Source: CAZRIE01 sp964600075 (GTDB lineage: Bacteria > Bacteroidota > Bacteroidia > Flavobacteriales > Flavobacteriaceae). From it: DNA of 64,000 nt. This document shows, piece by piece, positions 1 to 7,739 of this stretch (its first letter is position 1; each line of letters opens with the position of its first letter). Both the position numbers and the translations under genes were made by a program. The stretch covers positions 1 through 64,000 of the forward strand of contig CAZRIE010000001.1 in NCBI GenBank assembly GCA_964600075.1, read 5' to 3'. Below the pieces are notes generated by a model. That model saw nothing but the letters and a program-made list of their open reading frames with translations, made no database searches and was not told the DNA's origin.

Positions 1-19
1 CGGCTTTTACTCCTGCCAT
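1..19 (-). CDS. atpA: ATP synthase F1 subunit alpha, first codons only
   Basis: On the minus strand an ATG opens at position 19 and reads MAGVKA to the window edge. This matches the usual Bacteroidota AtpA N-terminus, and atpA normally follows atpH in this operon. Only six codons are visible, so the call rests mainly on gene order. Confidence 0.6.
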
Positions 20-30
20 TTTATAAGACG

Positions 31-58
31 TTAGATGTTAGACGTTAGACGTTAGATG
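31..58. repeat. Degenerate heptamer tandem repeat (TTAGAYG)x4
   Basis: Four head-to-tail 7-bp units, TTAGATG, TTAGACG, TTAGACG, TTAGATG, fill the atpH-atpA spacer. Similar 7-bp periodic tracts with other unit sequences occur in several other spacers of the window. It has no coding potential and is probably a replication-slippage product. Confidence 0.75.
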
Positions 59-74
59 TCTGTCTTCCAATTTA

Positions 75-614
75 TTATAGACTATTTGTAAATTCTCTTT
101 TCAAATTGTTAAGCTTGTTCGAAATGCTGGCATCATATTGTAAATCGCCAACACGCAAGACAAAACCTCCAACAATACGCTTGTCGACTATGTTTTCAAT
201 AGTAACCTTATTTCCGGTCAATTGGGCAACTTGCTTCAATACCTTCTTTTCCAACTCCGCAGTTAAAGGCACCGCGGTAGTTACATAGGCAACACCTTCG
301 CCTTTTAAATCTTCGTTAAGAATGATATACTTTAGGGCCACCTCGTTTAGAATGGCTATTCTTTTGTTCGCTGTAAGCGTGTCGATGAGACCGCTAGTGA
401 TGGCATTACTTCCCTTAAAAATAGCAGCCAATGCCTCTTTTTTGGTTTCCCCTTTGATTATGGGGCTTGCCAACATATTACGTAACTCTTTACTATCAGA
501 AACCGTTGCTACGATAGAACGCATATCTTTCTCAACTGCACTCGTCGCCTTTTTTTCGACGGCTAGGTCTAAAACGGCTTTTGCGTATCTTATGGCTGCT
601 CTTGAGTCGCTCAT
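75..614 (-). CDS. atpH: ATP synthase F1 subunit delta
   Basis: This 179-residue protein is the delta (OSCP-type) subunit of F1, a peripheral-stalk component that joins the alpha3beta3 head to the b subunits at the cytoplasmic face of the inner membrane. It has the normal family length, an N-terminal helical domain (about 1-105) and the conserved C-terminal part containing IVDKRIVGGFVLRVGD. It lies between atpF and atpA in the standard order on the minus strand. The ATG at 614 is the natural start; the 66-bp gap to atpF contains a degenerate TTAGTG-type repeat. Nothing unusual is seen. Confidence 0.95.
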   Translation of the reverse strand: MSDSRAAIRYAKAVLDLAVEKKATSAVEKDMRSIVATVSDSKELRNMLASPIIKGETKKEALAAIFKGSNAITSGLIDTLTANKRIAILNEVALKYIILNEDLKGEGVAYVTTAVPLTAELEKKVLKQVAQLTGNKVTIENIVDKRIVGGFVLRVGDLQYDASISNKLNNLKREFTNSL

Positions 615-680
615 GTTTTTTTGTTAGTGAACTAGTGAGTTAGTGGAACAGTACCTAAAAACTCAATAACTTTTTACCAA

Positions 681-1181
681 TTAATTTAACTTGATATCGC
701 CCAACATACTTTCGACCAACTTCAATTGTTTGTCTTTGTTGGATAGTTGCTCCTTCAAAACTTTCTCCGCAATCGCTACGGAAAGTTCGGCCACCTGATT
801 TTTGATATCGGCTACTGCAGCTTTCTTTTCACTTTCAATCGCGGCTTGGGCCTGTTTTAGCATTTTGTCACCTTCGACCTTCGCCTGCTCTTTAGAATCG
901 GCAATCATTTTATCTTTGATTTCACGAGCTTCTTTCAACATCGCTTCGCGTTCAGTACGGGCCTCTTTTAAAAGCTTTTCGCTATCAGCGGTTACATTCT
1001 GCATTTCCTTCTTTGCCTCTTCTGCGGCGGCCAAAGCATTTTTGATGCCGTCTTCGCGATCGTTCACCGCATTCAGAATGGGTTTCCATGCAAACTTTCG
1101 TAAAAGTAGCAGCAGTAGTACGAAAAGCACTATTTGCCAAATGAAGAGCCCAAAAGAAAAATCGTTGATTAATTTATCCAT
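681..1181 (-). CDS. atpF: ATP synthase F0 subunit b
   Basis: Subunit b (166 residues) forms the peripheral stalk of the ATP synthase. One N-terminal membrane helix (about 10-28, with the run IVLFVLLLLLLRKFAW) is followed by a long charged, alanine-rich coiled coil that ends close to the C-terminus. Length and layout are typical. It sits between atpE and atpH; the start is the ATG at 1181. Confidence 0.95.
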   Translation of the reverse strand: MDKLINDFSFGLFIWQIVLFVLLLLLLRKFAWKPILNAVNDREDGIKNALAAAEEAKKEMQNVTADSEKLLKEARTEREAMLKEAREIKDKMIADSKEQAKVEGDKMLKQAQAAIESEKKAAVADIKNQVAELSVAIAEKVLKEQLSNKDKQLKLVESMLGDIKLN

Positions 1182-1247
1182 GATGTGTTTTGTTTAATCA
1201 TTAAAACAACGGCCCTAACCAACCGTTAGGGTCGTTGTTCAATACTC

Positions 1248-1439
1248 TTAGCCTACGAACAAAGCCGCAAACCCAATACCTTCAATAAGCGCCGCTGCAA
1301 TCAACATCGCTGTTTGAATCTTACCAGTAGCCTCAGGCTGACGGGCAATAGCGTCCATCGCTGAACCACCGATTCTACCGATACCGATACCAACACCGAT
1401 AACGATTAAACCTGCTCCTACAATAGTTGGAACTTCCAT
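1248..1439 (-). CDS. atpE: ATP synthase F0 subunit c
   Basis: This 63-residue proteolipid makes up the rotating c-ring. It has two hydrophobic helices joined by the polar loop RQPE (residues 33-36), and the ion-carrying carboxylate is Glu53 in the second helix (ALIEGIGFA). The residues next to Glu53 are Gly, Ile and Gly, not the Ser/Thr used by Na+-binding c subunits, so proton coupling is inferred. Length is slightly shorter than the common 70-80 residues but usual for the phylum. Confidence 0.95.
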   Translation of the reverse strand: MEVPTIVGAGLIVIGVGIGIGRIGGSAMDAIARQPEATGKIQTAMLIAAALIEGIGFAALFVG

Positions 1440-1499
1440 AGTATATATAATTAAAAATTAAACATTCAATTTCAATTCGGTTACGTTCGGCAAACCTAA

Positions 1500-2591
1500 T
1501 TAATGTGCCTCTTCGTGGTCGTGCTCTTCTACTGCAAAGCCAAAATATAAAGCCGATAATAACGTAAAAATATAGGCCTGTAAGGCCGCTACTAACAATT
1601 CAATAATTGATAGGAAAAAAGCAAGCACCAATGAAAGTCCTCCGCCAATCCAATTTTGGACGGTAAACACCAAGGCTATGATGCTCATCAATACAACGTG
1701 ACCCGCCATTATGTTTGCATACAAACGAATCATCAAAGCAAACGGCTTAATAAAAACCCCCAGTAATTCGATAGGTGCCAAAACAAACTTCATCAGCACT
1801 GGCACGCCGGGCATCCAAAAAATATGCTTCCAGTAATTTTTGTTTCCAGAAAATTGTGTAATGATAAATGTGATAATCGCTAATGCAAAGGTAACTGCAA
1901 TGTTTCCGGTAACATTCACGCCCAAAGGCGTAAGTCCGAATAAGTTCAAAAACCATACAAAAAAGAATACGGTCAATAAGTAGGGCATGAATTTTTTGTA
2001 CTTAGGCCCGATATTCGGTTCTGCAATATCATCCCTTATGTAAAGTATGATAGGTTCGAAAAATCGACCTGCGCCGGTAGCAATTGGCCCTTTTTTGAAA
2101 GACTTAGCCAAACCGGCGAAAAGTAAGAACATCAACAGTCCCGTGACGAACATCATAAGCACGTTCTTGGTAATCGAAAAATCTATAGGTTTAACATTTG
2201 AAGCATGATGATCTTCATCATAGTTTATCGTTCCCGCTGCATCGGTTCTATAAATCTTACTGTGATATAGTTTATAATAGTTACCATTGCTTTCGGCAAC
2301 CGTTTCTCCATGATGGAATTTCGAGGAAGAAAACACATGAACGCCTTCATCCCAGAGTATAACTGGCAAAGGAAAGCCATAGTGCTTGCCTGTTTCAGAA
2401 TCGGACAAGAATGTAAAAGAATGTGAATCTTTAATGTGGTGGTCGATGTCCTCATCGATTTCCTCTTGGATGGTAGCTTTACTATCATCATGAGGTGCAT
2501 CAGTTTGATGCTCTACTTCCTGTGCCGCAAGTAATCCACCTAAAAAAAGAAATCCTGAAAAAAGAAATTTTGTAACGTAGTTGATATGCAT
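1500..2591 (-). CDS. atpB: ATP synthase F0 subunit a
   Basis: Subunit a forms the ion half-channels against the c-ring. The essential arginine lies in MIRLYANIMAGH in the C-terminal membrane part. As in other Bacteroidota the protein has a cleavable-looking signal (hydrophobic stretch ending LLAAQ) and a periplasmic, His/Asp-rich N-terminal extension of about 100 residues before the membrane helices. I place the start at the ATG at 2591 (MHINYVTKF, 363 aa); an in-frame TTG nine bases upstream is possible. It is the first classical atp gene of the operon and follows the DUF6168 gene by 84 bp. Confidence 0.95.
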   Translation of the reverse strand: MHINYVTKFLFSGFLFLGGLLAAQEVEHQTDAPHDDSKATIQEEIDEDIDHHIKDSHSFTFLSDSETGKHYGFPLPVILWDEGVHVFSSSKFHHGETVAESNGNYYKLYHSKIYRTDAAGTINYDEDHHASNVKPIDFSITKNVLMMFVTGLLMFLLFAGLAKSFKKGPIATGAGRFFEPIILYIRDDIAEPNIGPKYKKFMPYLLTVFFFVWFLNLFGLTPLGVNVTGNIAVTFALAIITFIITQFSGNKNYWKHIFWMPGVPVLMKFVLAPIELLGVFIKPFALMIRLYANIMAGHVVLMSIIALVFTVQNWIGGGLSLVLAFFLSIIELLVAALQAYIFTLLSALYFGFAVEEHDHEEAH

Positions 2592-2625
2592 AAAGCTCAA
2601 AAATATCGGTCTCTAAAAATCGGTG

Positions 2626-2633
2626 CAAATGTA
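2626..2633 (-). promoter_or_regulatory. Possible -7 element (TACATTTG) upstream of atpB
   Basis: The minus strand reads TACATTTG, an exact match to the Bacteroidota -7 consensus TAnnTTTG, 35 bp before the atpB ATG. The only TTG-type -33 candidate lies 25 bp further upstream, slightly too far (17-23 bp expected), so promoter activity is uncertain and read-through from upstream genes is equally possible. Confidence 0.3.
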
Positions 2634-2675
2634 CGCTATTCTTCTAAAAAGAAAAAAGCAAAAGCACGGTTTATT

Positions 2676-3080
2676 TCAAAGGGGGTTTTTATCCAATTTT
2701 TTGAGCATTATGGAGGTAAAAACTGTTTCGACGACAAGACATATTGCATAGGGAACAAAGAACGCCGCAAACTCTAGTTTGTCCATTTCGCCATCGGCCC
2801 GATATGATGGATAAAAAAGAATGAAAAAGAAAGTGAATTTTAGAAAACTGCCACCAATAAAGAGATATCCTATATTGTTCTTCAGCCTATTTTTAAAAAG
2901 GAATAAAGGAATATAGATAAACGCGGCCAATGCTGCGTTAACCCAGTAGGAGGTTACGATCAGATTTCCATATTGTGAATGGCCAAAATAGTTAAGAAGG
3001 TATGTATGACTAAAAAAAACCAACGTCAGAATGGCTGTTAAGACTAGCAAAAAGCTAACAATAGGGTTGATTTTAGGCAT
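2676..3080 (-). CDS. DUF6168 family membrane protein
   Basis: This 134-residue protein has four predicted membrane helices with short loops and a lysine-rich C-terminus (KKLDKNPL). It matches what I recall of DUF6168, a Flavobacteriaceae family encoded beside atp genes. The start is the ATG at 3080, whose A overlaps the TAA stop of the AtpZ-like gene (TAATG); an upstream TTG gives a longer but less likely form. Its position suggests an AtpI-like helper role in ATP synthase assembly, which is inference from context only. Confidence 0.8.
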   Translation of the reverse strand: MPKINPIVSFLLVLTAILTLVFFSHTYLLNYFGHSQYGNLIVTSYWVNAALAAFIYIPLFLFKNRLKNNIGYLFIGGSFLKFTFFFILFYPSYRADGEMDKLEFAAFFVPYAICLVVETVFTSIMLKKLDKNPL

Positions 3081-3310
3081 TACTGTTTTAAACGCTTTAG
3101 TTGGCGCAAAACTAACCAAATAGAAATTGCCACCCCAATGAGGGTGGCAATTGCCGTATACACTTTTTTGTCGTTATGGTAATGCTCATCAAGCCAAACC
3201 CCTGCTTTAACAGACAGGAAGATGATAGCACCCATTTCAAACGCAATGCCCGAAAGCGCTGCGAAATTTTTAAAATTACTTTTCGGTTTACGAGGCTTTT
3301 GCTGTTTCAT
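3080..3310 (-). CDS. AtpZ/AtpI-family protein
   Basis: A 76-residue protein with a basic N-terminus (MKQQKPRKPKSNF) and two membrane helices, separated by a short acidic/His loop (LDEHYHNDKK). This is the AtpZ-type layout; family members assist F-type ATP synthase assembly or Mg2+/Ca2+ handling. Its start overlaps the end of the bactofilin gene by 23 bp and its stop overlaps the DUF6168 start by 1 bp, so the three genes are tightly coupled. Confidence 0.85.
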   Translation of the reverse strand: MKQQKPRKPKSNFKNFAALSGIAFEMGAIIFLSVKAGVWLDEHYHNDKKVYTAIATLIGVAISIWLVLRQLKRLKQ

Positions 3311-3764
3311 TGGCCGTGGAAGCGCTGCCTATAGATGATTTAAAGCCATTATTGGCAGATGAAGAACTCGAACTGCTCGAGCTACTGCTGCTTACAGAAC
3401 CACCTTTGCCCTTCATCGTACACGAAGCGTTAAACGTAGCACCGGGCTCTACGGCCAATTTCGTTACGGAAACTGTGCCTTCGATTACAGCCGAAGATTT
3501 AAGGGAAAGCAGATCGGAGACCAAAAGTTCGCCGTTAAAGCTGCCCTCGATATCTGCGTTGACACATTCGACTTTTCCGTGAATGTAGCCGTCTTTGCCG
3601 ATAACTACCTTACCGGTAGTCTTTACGTTGCCGTCTAATTTTCCGTCGATTCTAAAATCTGCTTCAGATACGATATCACCTTTAATTTTTGTGTGCTTGG
3701 AGATTCTGTTGGGTTGTGCGCCTATTTCGTTCATAGTTCGTGGTTTTTTGTTGTCAGAAAACAT
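3288..3764 (-). CDS. Bactofilin family cytoskeletal protein
   Basis: Bactofilins are polymer-forming beta-helical cytoskeletal proteins. The 158-residue protein carries the central DUF583 beta-helix (about 22-120), visible as regularly spaced hydrophobic/glycine repeats such as GDIVSEADFRIDGKLDGNV. The C-terminal tail is low complexity, with a run of 12 serines near residues 127-138 followed by NNGFKSS. It lies directly downstream of porW and overlaps the AtpZ-like gene. ATG start at 3764. Bactofilin next to atp genes and a T9SS gene is usual synteny for flavobacteria as I remember it. Confidence 0.9.
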   Translation of the reverse strand: MFSDNKKPRTMNEIGAQPNRISKHTKIKGDIVSEADFRIDGKLDGNVKTTGKVVIGKDGYIHGKVECVNADIEGSFNGELLVSDLLSLKSSAVIEGTVSVTKLAVEPGATFNASCTMKGKGGSVSSSSSSSSSSSSANNGFKSSIGSASTANETAKAS

Positions 3765-3796
3765 TTGTTATGGTTTTGGGGTTAACGAAGTATCGA

Positions 3797-6343
3797 TTAC
3801 TTCAAAATTTGATTTTTATATTCTTGTAGGTTTTTATGTACTTGGATTATTTTATAGTTAGTAGATGAAATTACAAAATTCTCATTATCAATACGATAAT
3901 CCTTGTTAATCTTTATAAGCTCAGCAAAGCCAAGGGCGTAGTCTTTCGCTTTGAACCCATGAACGACTACAAATTGGTCTTCTAAAGTGTAGATGTCTTT
4001 GGATAAGGTATTTCTATACCTTAAATCTTTTATTACGGCTTCCAAAGCGCTATTCAACTTTAAGGCGGTTTCGTTATTGCTTCTTCTAATCGGGAAGATC
4101 ACCTTCCAATTGCCAGTGCCCGACGAACCTACCTCTGTGGAAAATTCTTTGACCGCCAATTTGGGCAACTGTTCGGCAACCATCATTTCGGCTTTTTTTC
4201 CTTCCGGATTGTTCGGATAGGTCAGCGCGACGAAGTTCAATGCTTCCTCAAAAGACTTATAACCATTCAATCGGCCAAGAGCATTAGCTTTCAGCATTTC
4301 GAATTTCGGAACAATGGGGTCGCCCGTATATTTTTCAATATTCTCTTCTGCACCGGTTATCGTATTTAAGAACTCTTGTTTTTGGTATAATCTGTAAAGT
4401 GCCGCATAGCGCGCACTGGGACTATCACTTTCGTCTGATAAAACTGCCCTAGGGTTGAGTATGATTTCGGCATAACGCGAATCGCCATGGTTTTGAAGGA
4501 TATTAGCTTTCATAGAAGCCAAAAGAGGACTACCCTCTTCCTCATAGATTTTATATAGATTATACTTTGAAGGAAGTATCAATCGCTCTTCAGGGTTCGA
4601 TGCCAAGACATCTTCCAACTTTCCTGCTGCCAGTAGGTTTTCCTTAAATTTTTCTTTATAAATCAATCCTAACTGATAATTGGCGAAGTTTCGTTCGGTT
4701 TTCAGACTATCGATGATGGCGACATCTTTAGGAATACGGTCCATATAAAAATCTACAGAAAACCGTTCTTCTTGCGTAGGATCTCCACTCAGACTATCGT
4801 TTGCAGCGACGGCCTCTCCGGTAGCCTCCGATGGCAACGCTCTGCTTTTATTGCTCCAACGCCAATCATCGCCGAGTTCACGTTTTCCCCATTTGGTTAC
4901 AAAATCGTTCTTTCCGTATCCCAAACTGGTCAGGTTATAGAAATAGAACTTGCCCTGGTTTTCTTTGCCTCCTTTACTTTCGGCAAACGTGGCAAACCCT
5001 GCATTCAACCGATCTTCATCTTTTTTGGCAGCTGCAGCCTGGGCCTCTTTCAATTCAGAAATATAAGCATCAAAGAAGGCCATCTGGTCGTCTACGGGCA
5101 TGTTGTAAAGCGTGATGACGCTATCTGCGTATTGTGCTATATCTTCATACTTGATGACATCTTCAAGATTATCTAGCTTCTTTTTTGTTGCCCTGAATTT
5201 CTTTGTGTTTTCATCAAGGTTCTCCAATACGCTATCATAATAAGCTCCGGCAAACTTATATTCATTATCATCGAAATTATAAACGGCCAAATTCTCATAG
5301 TTCAGCGCATTCAGTTTAGGTTCGTTCAGTGTAGCCCGAAGCGATTTATTGAAATAGACCAACGCCATACTTTCGTTCTCTTGTTCAAGATGGTATTCTG
5401 CGACCTGACGGTAAATTCTATCTAAAAACGGTCGGTTTTCACGATTTTCTTCGAGATCGGTCAAATATTCGAGCATTTCTAGCTCATTTTCAGACGTGAT
5501 TTCGGTATTACGTATTTTCTGAATTTCGGCATTGATCATGTACACCCGAGGTGATTTTCGGTTGAGTTCAATAACCTTATCGAAGGCATAGTTGGCACTA
5601 TCTTTATGGCCTAATTGGTTGTATAATTGCCCAATGATATAATAATAGCGCCCTTTCTCTGGCTTTTTCTTAGTGTAATACGATGCAATCTTTAATTGTT
5701 GAACAGCGGTATCGATAACTTCTTGGTTGATATAGGCCTGTGCCATCATTGCACGGGCATCAGCGTAATCTTGATCTTCGAGTTGTTCTAATCTCAGGAG
5801 CCTCTTCAGGTTTTTAATGGCCAGTTCTTCGTTCTCTAAGCGAATATTGACTTTTTCGCGCCATATATGGGCTTCGTTCAACTTATCGCTGTACGTGTAT
5901 TTGTTGATAATGTAATTAAAGGCCTCTAAAGCGGGAATGTATCGTTGATCAAAGTACCTTGCCTTGCCCAATAAGAGAAAAGCTTCGTCGGTCTGCGGAT
6001 TGCGCTCTTCGTTCTTAATGTCCATACTGTGTTTTTGTATGGCCTTGGTCGCTTTTTCTTCGGCAATAATAAAGTTGGGATTGTTGTCTTCTGAATCAAG
6101 CTTGATCTCTTCGGTAACTTCGAGTCGTTCTATGGGAAGCACTTCCCAATAATCGTCTTGATAACCTTCATTGAGTTCTTCACGACCGGCCTCAAAGGCG
6201 ATATCACCATTGTACAGGGTGTTATACTTGGTGTTCAGCGCATGCCAGTTACGGTTCACGAACGCGTCTTTTTTGGTGGAGCAGGCGTTTAAAACGATGC
6301 CCCCCAGAATCGAAAAAAGAATAAGTTTATATTGAAGCTTCAA
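3797..6343 (-). CDS. porW: Type IX secretion system lipoprotein PorW/SprE
   Basis: PorW (SprE in Flavobacterium johnsoniae) is an 848-residue periplasm-facing lipoprotein needed for type IX secretion and gliding; it is thought to connect the SprA translocon with the PorKLMN complexes. The lipobox is at residues 18-21 (LNAC, Cys21), followed by STKKD. TPR-like helical repeats fill about 110-420 (for example KARYFDQRYIPALEAFNYII), and a second TPR-like block lies at about 560-720. The start is a TTG at 6343: an in-frame TAA lies three codons upstream and no ATG fits the signal peptide. It is followed by bactofilin after 32 bp. Confidence 0.88.
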   Translation of the reverse strand: MKLQYKLILFSILGGIVLNACSTKKDAFVNRNWHALNTKYNTLYNGDIAFEAGREELNEGYQDDYWEVLPIERLEVTEEIKLDSEDNNPNFIIAEEKATKAIQKHSMDIKNEERNPQTDEAFLLLGKARYFDQRYIPALEAFNYIINKYTYSDKLNEAHIWREKVNIRLENEELAIKNLKRLLRLEQLEDQDYADARAMMAQAYINQEVIDTAVQQLKIASYYTKKKPEKGRYYYIIGQLYNQLGHKDSANYAFDKVIELNRKSPRVYMINAEIQKIRNTEITSENELEMLEYLTDLEENRENRPFLDRIYRQVAEYHLEQENESMALVYFNKSLRATLNEPKLNALNYENLAVYNFDDNEYKFAGAYYDSVLENLDENTKKFRATKKKLDNLEDVIKYEDIAQYADSVITLYNMPVDDQMAFFDAYISELKEAQAAAAKKDEDRLNAGFATFAESKGGKENQGKFYFYNLTSLGYGKNDFVTKWGKRELGDDWRWSNKSRALPSEATGEAVAANDSLSGDPTQEERFSVDFYMDRIPKDVAIIDSLKTERNFANYQLGLIYKEKFKENLLAAGKLEDVLASNPEERLILPSKYNLYKIYEEEGSPLLASMKANILQNHGDSRYAEIILNPRAVLSDESDSPSARYAALYRLYQKQEFLNTITGAEENIEKYTGDPIVPKFEMLKANALGRLNGYKSFEEALNFVALTYPNNPEGKKAEMMVAEQLPKLAVKEFSTEVGSSGTGNWKVIFPIRRSNNETALKLNSALEAVIKDLRYRNTLSKDIYTLEDQFVVVHGFKAKDYALGFAELIKINKDYRIDNENFVISSTNYKIIQVHKNLQEYKNQILK

Positions 6344-6642
6344 AATTGTTTAGCTAACGTACTTAACTCTAACTGAAAAAGAACGGAATTATTATGTAGT
6401 TCGTCGATAAAAGTTCTAAAAAAAGGCCTAGACTGGTAGTATTAAGAACCTAGACCAAAATTGCTCACTTTGCGCGTTACAGACTTCGAGTTCACTTAGA
6501 TAGACGGATTATGGGTTGTCGGTTGCGGAAAAACTTATGTTATCGAGTTAAAAAGAGAAAGGTAAAATTTCACAGCGCCTTGACCTTCAAAGGTGCACCA
6601 CAAAATACTGTGGAAGAAATCTGTTTAATAAAACGGAGAACG

Positions 6643-6668
6643 GAAAAACTGTACGGGAACAGTTTTTC
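6643..6668. terminator. Hairpin, 10-bp perfect stem, bidirectional terminator candidate
   Basis: GAAAAACTGT (6643-6652) pairs perfectly with ACAGTTTTTC (6659-6668) around the 6-nt loop acggga. The A-rich and T-rich outer ends would serve as a U-tract in either direction. It could end minus-strand transcription from the ABC transporter genes before porW. Confidence 0.5.
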
Positions 6669-6725
6669 TTTGCCCCTATAAACCCTGAAGCACAAAAGAG
6701 CTCTAATACAATTTCAATTTTTACC

Positions 6726-6737
6726 GACCGTACGGTC
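6726..6737. promoter_or_regulatory. Palindromic operator candidate GACCGTACGGTC
   Basis: A perfect 12-bp palindrome (GACC-N4-GGTC), preceded by TACC so that symmetry continues partially outwards. The same half-sites with the same 4-bp spacing lie just before the tetR-family gene (21080-21091), so a TetR-family operator is a reasonable guess. The bound regulator is not known. Confidence 0.4.
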
Positions 6738-6832
6738 TGCTAAAAAGCATTTTATCGATTACCCCCATAGTTTTAGGTCATTCATCCAGCATTTATGGTT
6801 TGAAAACGAAGATTTTCCTTTGGACTTTCTTC

Positions 6833-6913
6833 ATGAGAAGAATAATAACCGACCCCTTGGTTTGTTTTATTGTTTCTGGTTTTATATTATGCATGGGTTG
6901 TATGTCTGAATAA
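6833..6913 (+). CDS. Possible 26-aa hydrophobic small protein
   Basis: ATG at 6833 opens 26 codons. The product starts MRRIITDP, has a hydrophobic centre with Cys11 and Cys20, and ends CMGCMSE. Two arginines, a hydrophobic stretch and the terminal cysteines resemble a truncated lipoprotein signal or a small membrane peptide. Support comes only from context: an operator-like palindrome upstream (6726-6737) and a hairpin plus T-run 33 bp downstream (6946-6977). A frame of this length can easily arise by chance. Confidence 0.2.
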   Translation: MRRIITDPLVCFIVSGFILCMGCMSE

Positions 6914-6945
6914 TAAAGGTAGACTTTAACCACTCTTTGTCCCAT

Positions 6946-6977
6946 AGACCTGTCAGGTTATGTAACCAGAAAGGTCT
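6946..6977 (+). terminator. Terminator-like hairpin on the plus strand
   Basis: AGACCT (6946-6951) pairs with AGGTCT (6972-6977), and inside it GGTTA pairs with TAACC, separated by a symmetric 4x4 internal loop. TTTCTATTT follows on the plus strand. There is no U-tract on the minus strand, so it does not look like a terminator for the ABC gene that ends at 6992. Confidence 0.4.
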
Positions 6978-6991
6978 TTTCTATTTCACGG

Positions 6992-7687
6992 TCAGCCGCC
7001 AAAGAAACGTTCCAATTCTTTCAAGGTTTCATCCGAGGTTTGAATATCTTTTACGATTTCACCCTTGTTAAGTACAACGATACGCTCGCATACCTCGGTA
7101 ACATGGATCAGATCATGGCTCGATACCAAAACAGTAACTTTATGTTGTGCCGCCAACTCATTAATAATACTTTTAAGGCGTATCTGCGTAGTAGGATCTA
7201 AATTAGCGAAAGGTTCGTCAAGAATCACGACTTCTGGATTTCCGATAAAGGAGGCCACAATACCTGCTTTTTTCTGGTTTCCTTTTGAAAGGTCGCGTAA
7301 GTACTTTTTCTGGCCCAGAATTTCGTCGTGGAAAAAATCCTCAAAATCGGAAAGCAGCGCATTGACGTCGGCCTTATTCTGATTGCGGAGTTCGCCGATA
7401 AAATAAAAGTATTCTTCGGGAGTCAGATAGCCTATCAAAAAAGACTCGTCGATAAAAGAAGATGTAAAAGGTTTCCAAGCCTCACTTTGATCTACTCGAA
7501 CCTCGTTGCTAGTAATATATCCCGTTGTTGGCTGGATCAAATCCAATAGCAGACTGAAAAAGGTAGTCTTTCCGGCACCGTTGTTGCCGACCAGTCCGAA
7601 ACTTTGGCCTTGGGGGATTTCTAGATGTTCTAAATTCAGAACCGTCCGCCCGCCGTATTTTTTAATAAGGTTTTGTACTGTTATCAT
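6992..7687 (-). CDS. ABC transporter ATP-binding protein
   Basis: A 231-residue nucleotide-binding subunit that powers the DUF5687 membrane partner encoded just upstream. Walker A is GNNGAGKT (34-41), the signature is LSKGNQKK (about 138), Walker B is VVILDEPF (about 156) and the switch histidine is in SSHDL. The LSKGN form of the signature is typical of CcmA/YxlF-type exporter ATPases. ATG start at 7687; the gene lies 52 bp after the membrane gene in the same direction. The substrate cannot be told from sequence. Confidence 0.93.
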   Translation of the reverse strand: MITVQNLIKKYGGRTVLNLEHLEIPQGQSFGLVGNNGAGKTTFFSLLLDLIQPTTGYITSNEVRVDQSEAWKPFTSSFIDESFLIGYLTPEEYFYFIGELRNQNKADVNALLSDFEDFFHDEILGQKKYLRDLSKGNQKKAGIVASFIGNPEVVILDEPFANLDPTTQIRLKSIINELAAQHKVTVLVSSHDLIHVTEVCERIVVLNKGEIVKDIQTSDETLKELERFFGG

Positions 7688-7739
7688 AGTTCAGGTATCA
7701 AATTCAATTTCAAAGGGTAGCTCTAGCGACAAGCAAAGC

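Larger units (their letters stand above)
6344..6991. other. 648-bp gene-poor spacer between porW and the ABC ATPase gene
   Basis: No long reading frame is supported here. The spacer holds a perfect 10-bp-stem hairpin (6643-6668), a 12-bp palindrome with GACC/GGTC half-sites (6726-6737), a related imperfect site (6851-6862), a 26-codon plus-strand frame (6833-6913) and a plus-strand terminator-like hairpin (6946-6977). Each is listed separately. Confidence 0.7.

Noticed and set aside
2586..2777. Plus-strand 63-codon frame over the atpB upstream region
   Set aside because: It runs antisense through the DUF6168 end and the atpB start, has Lys-rich low-complexity content and no homologous features.
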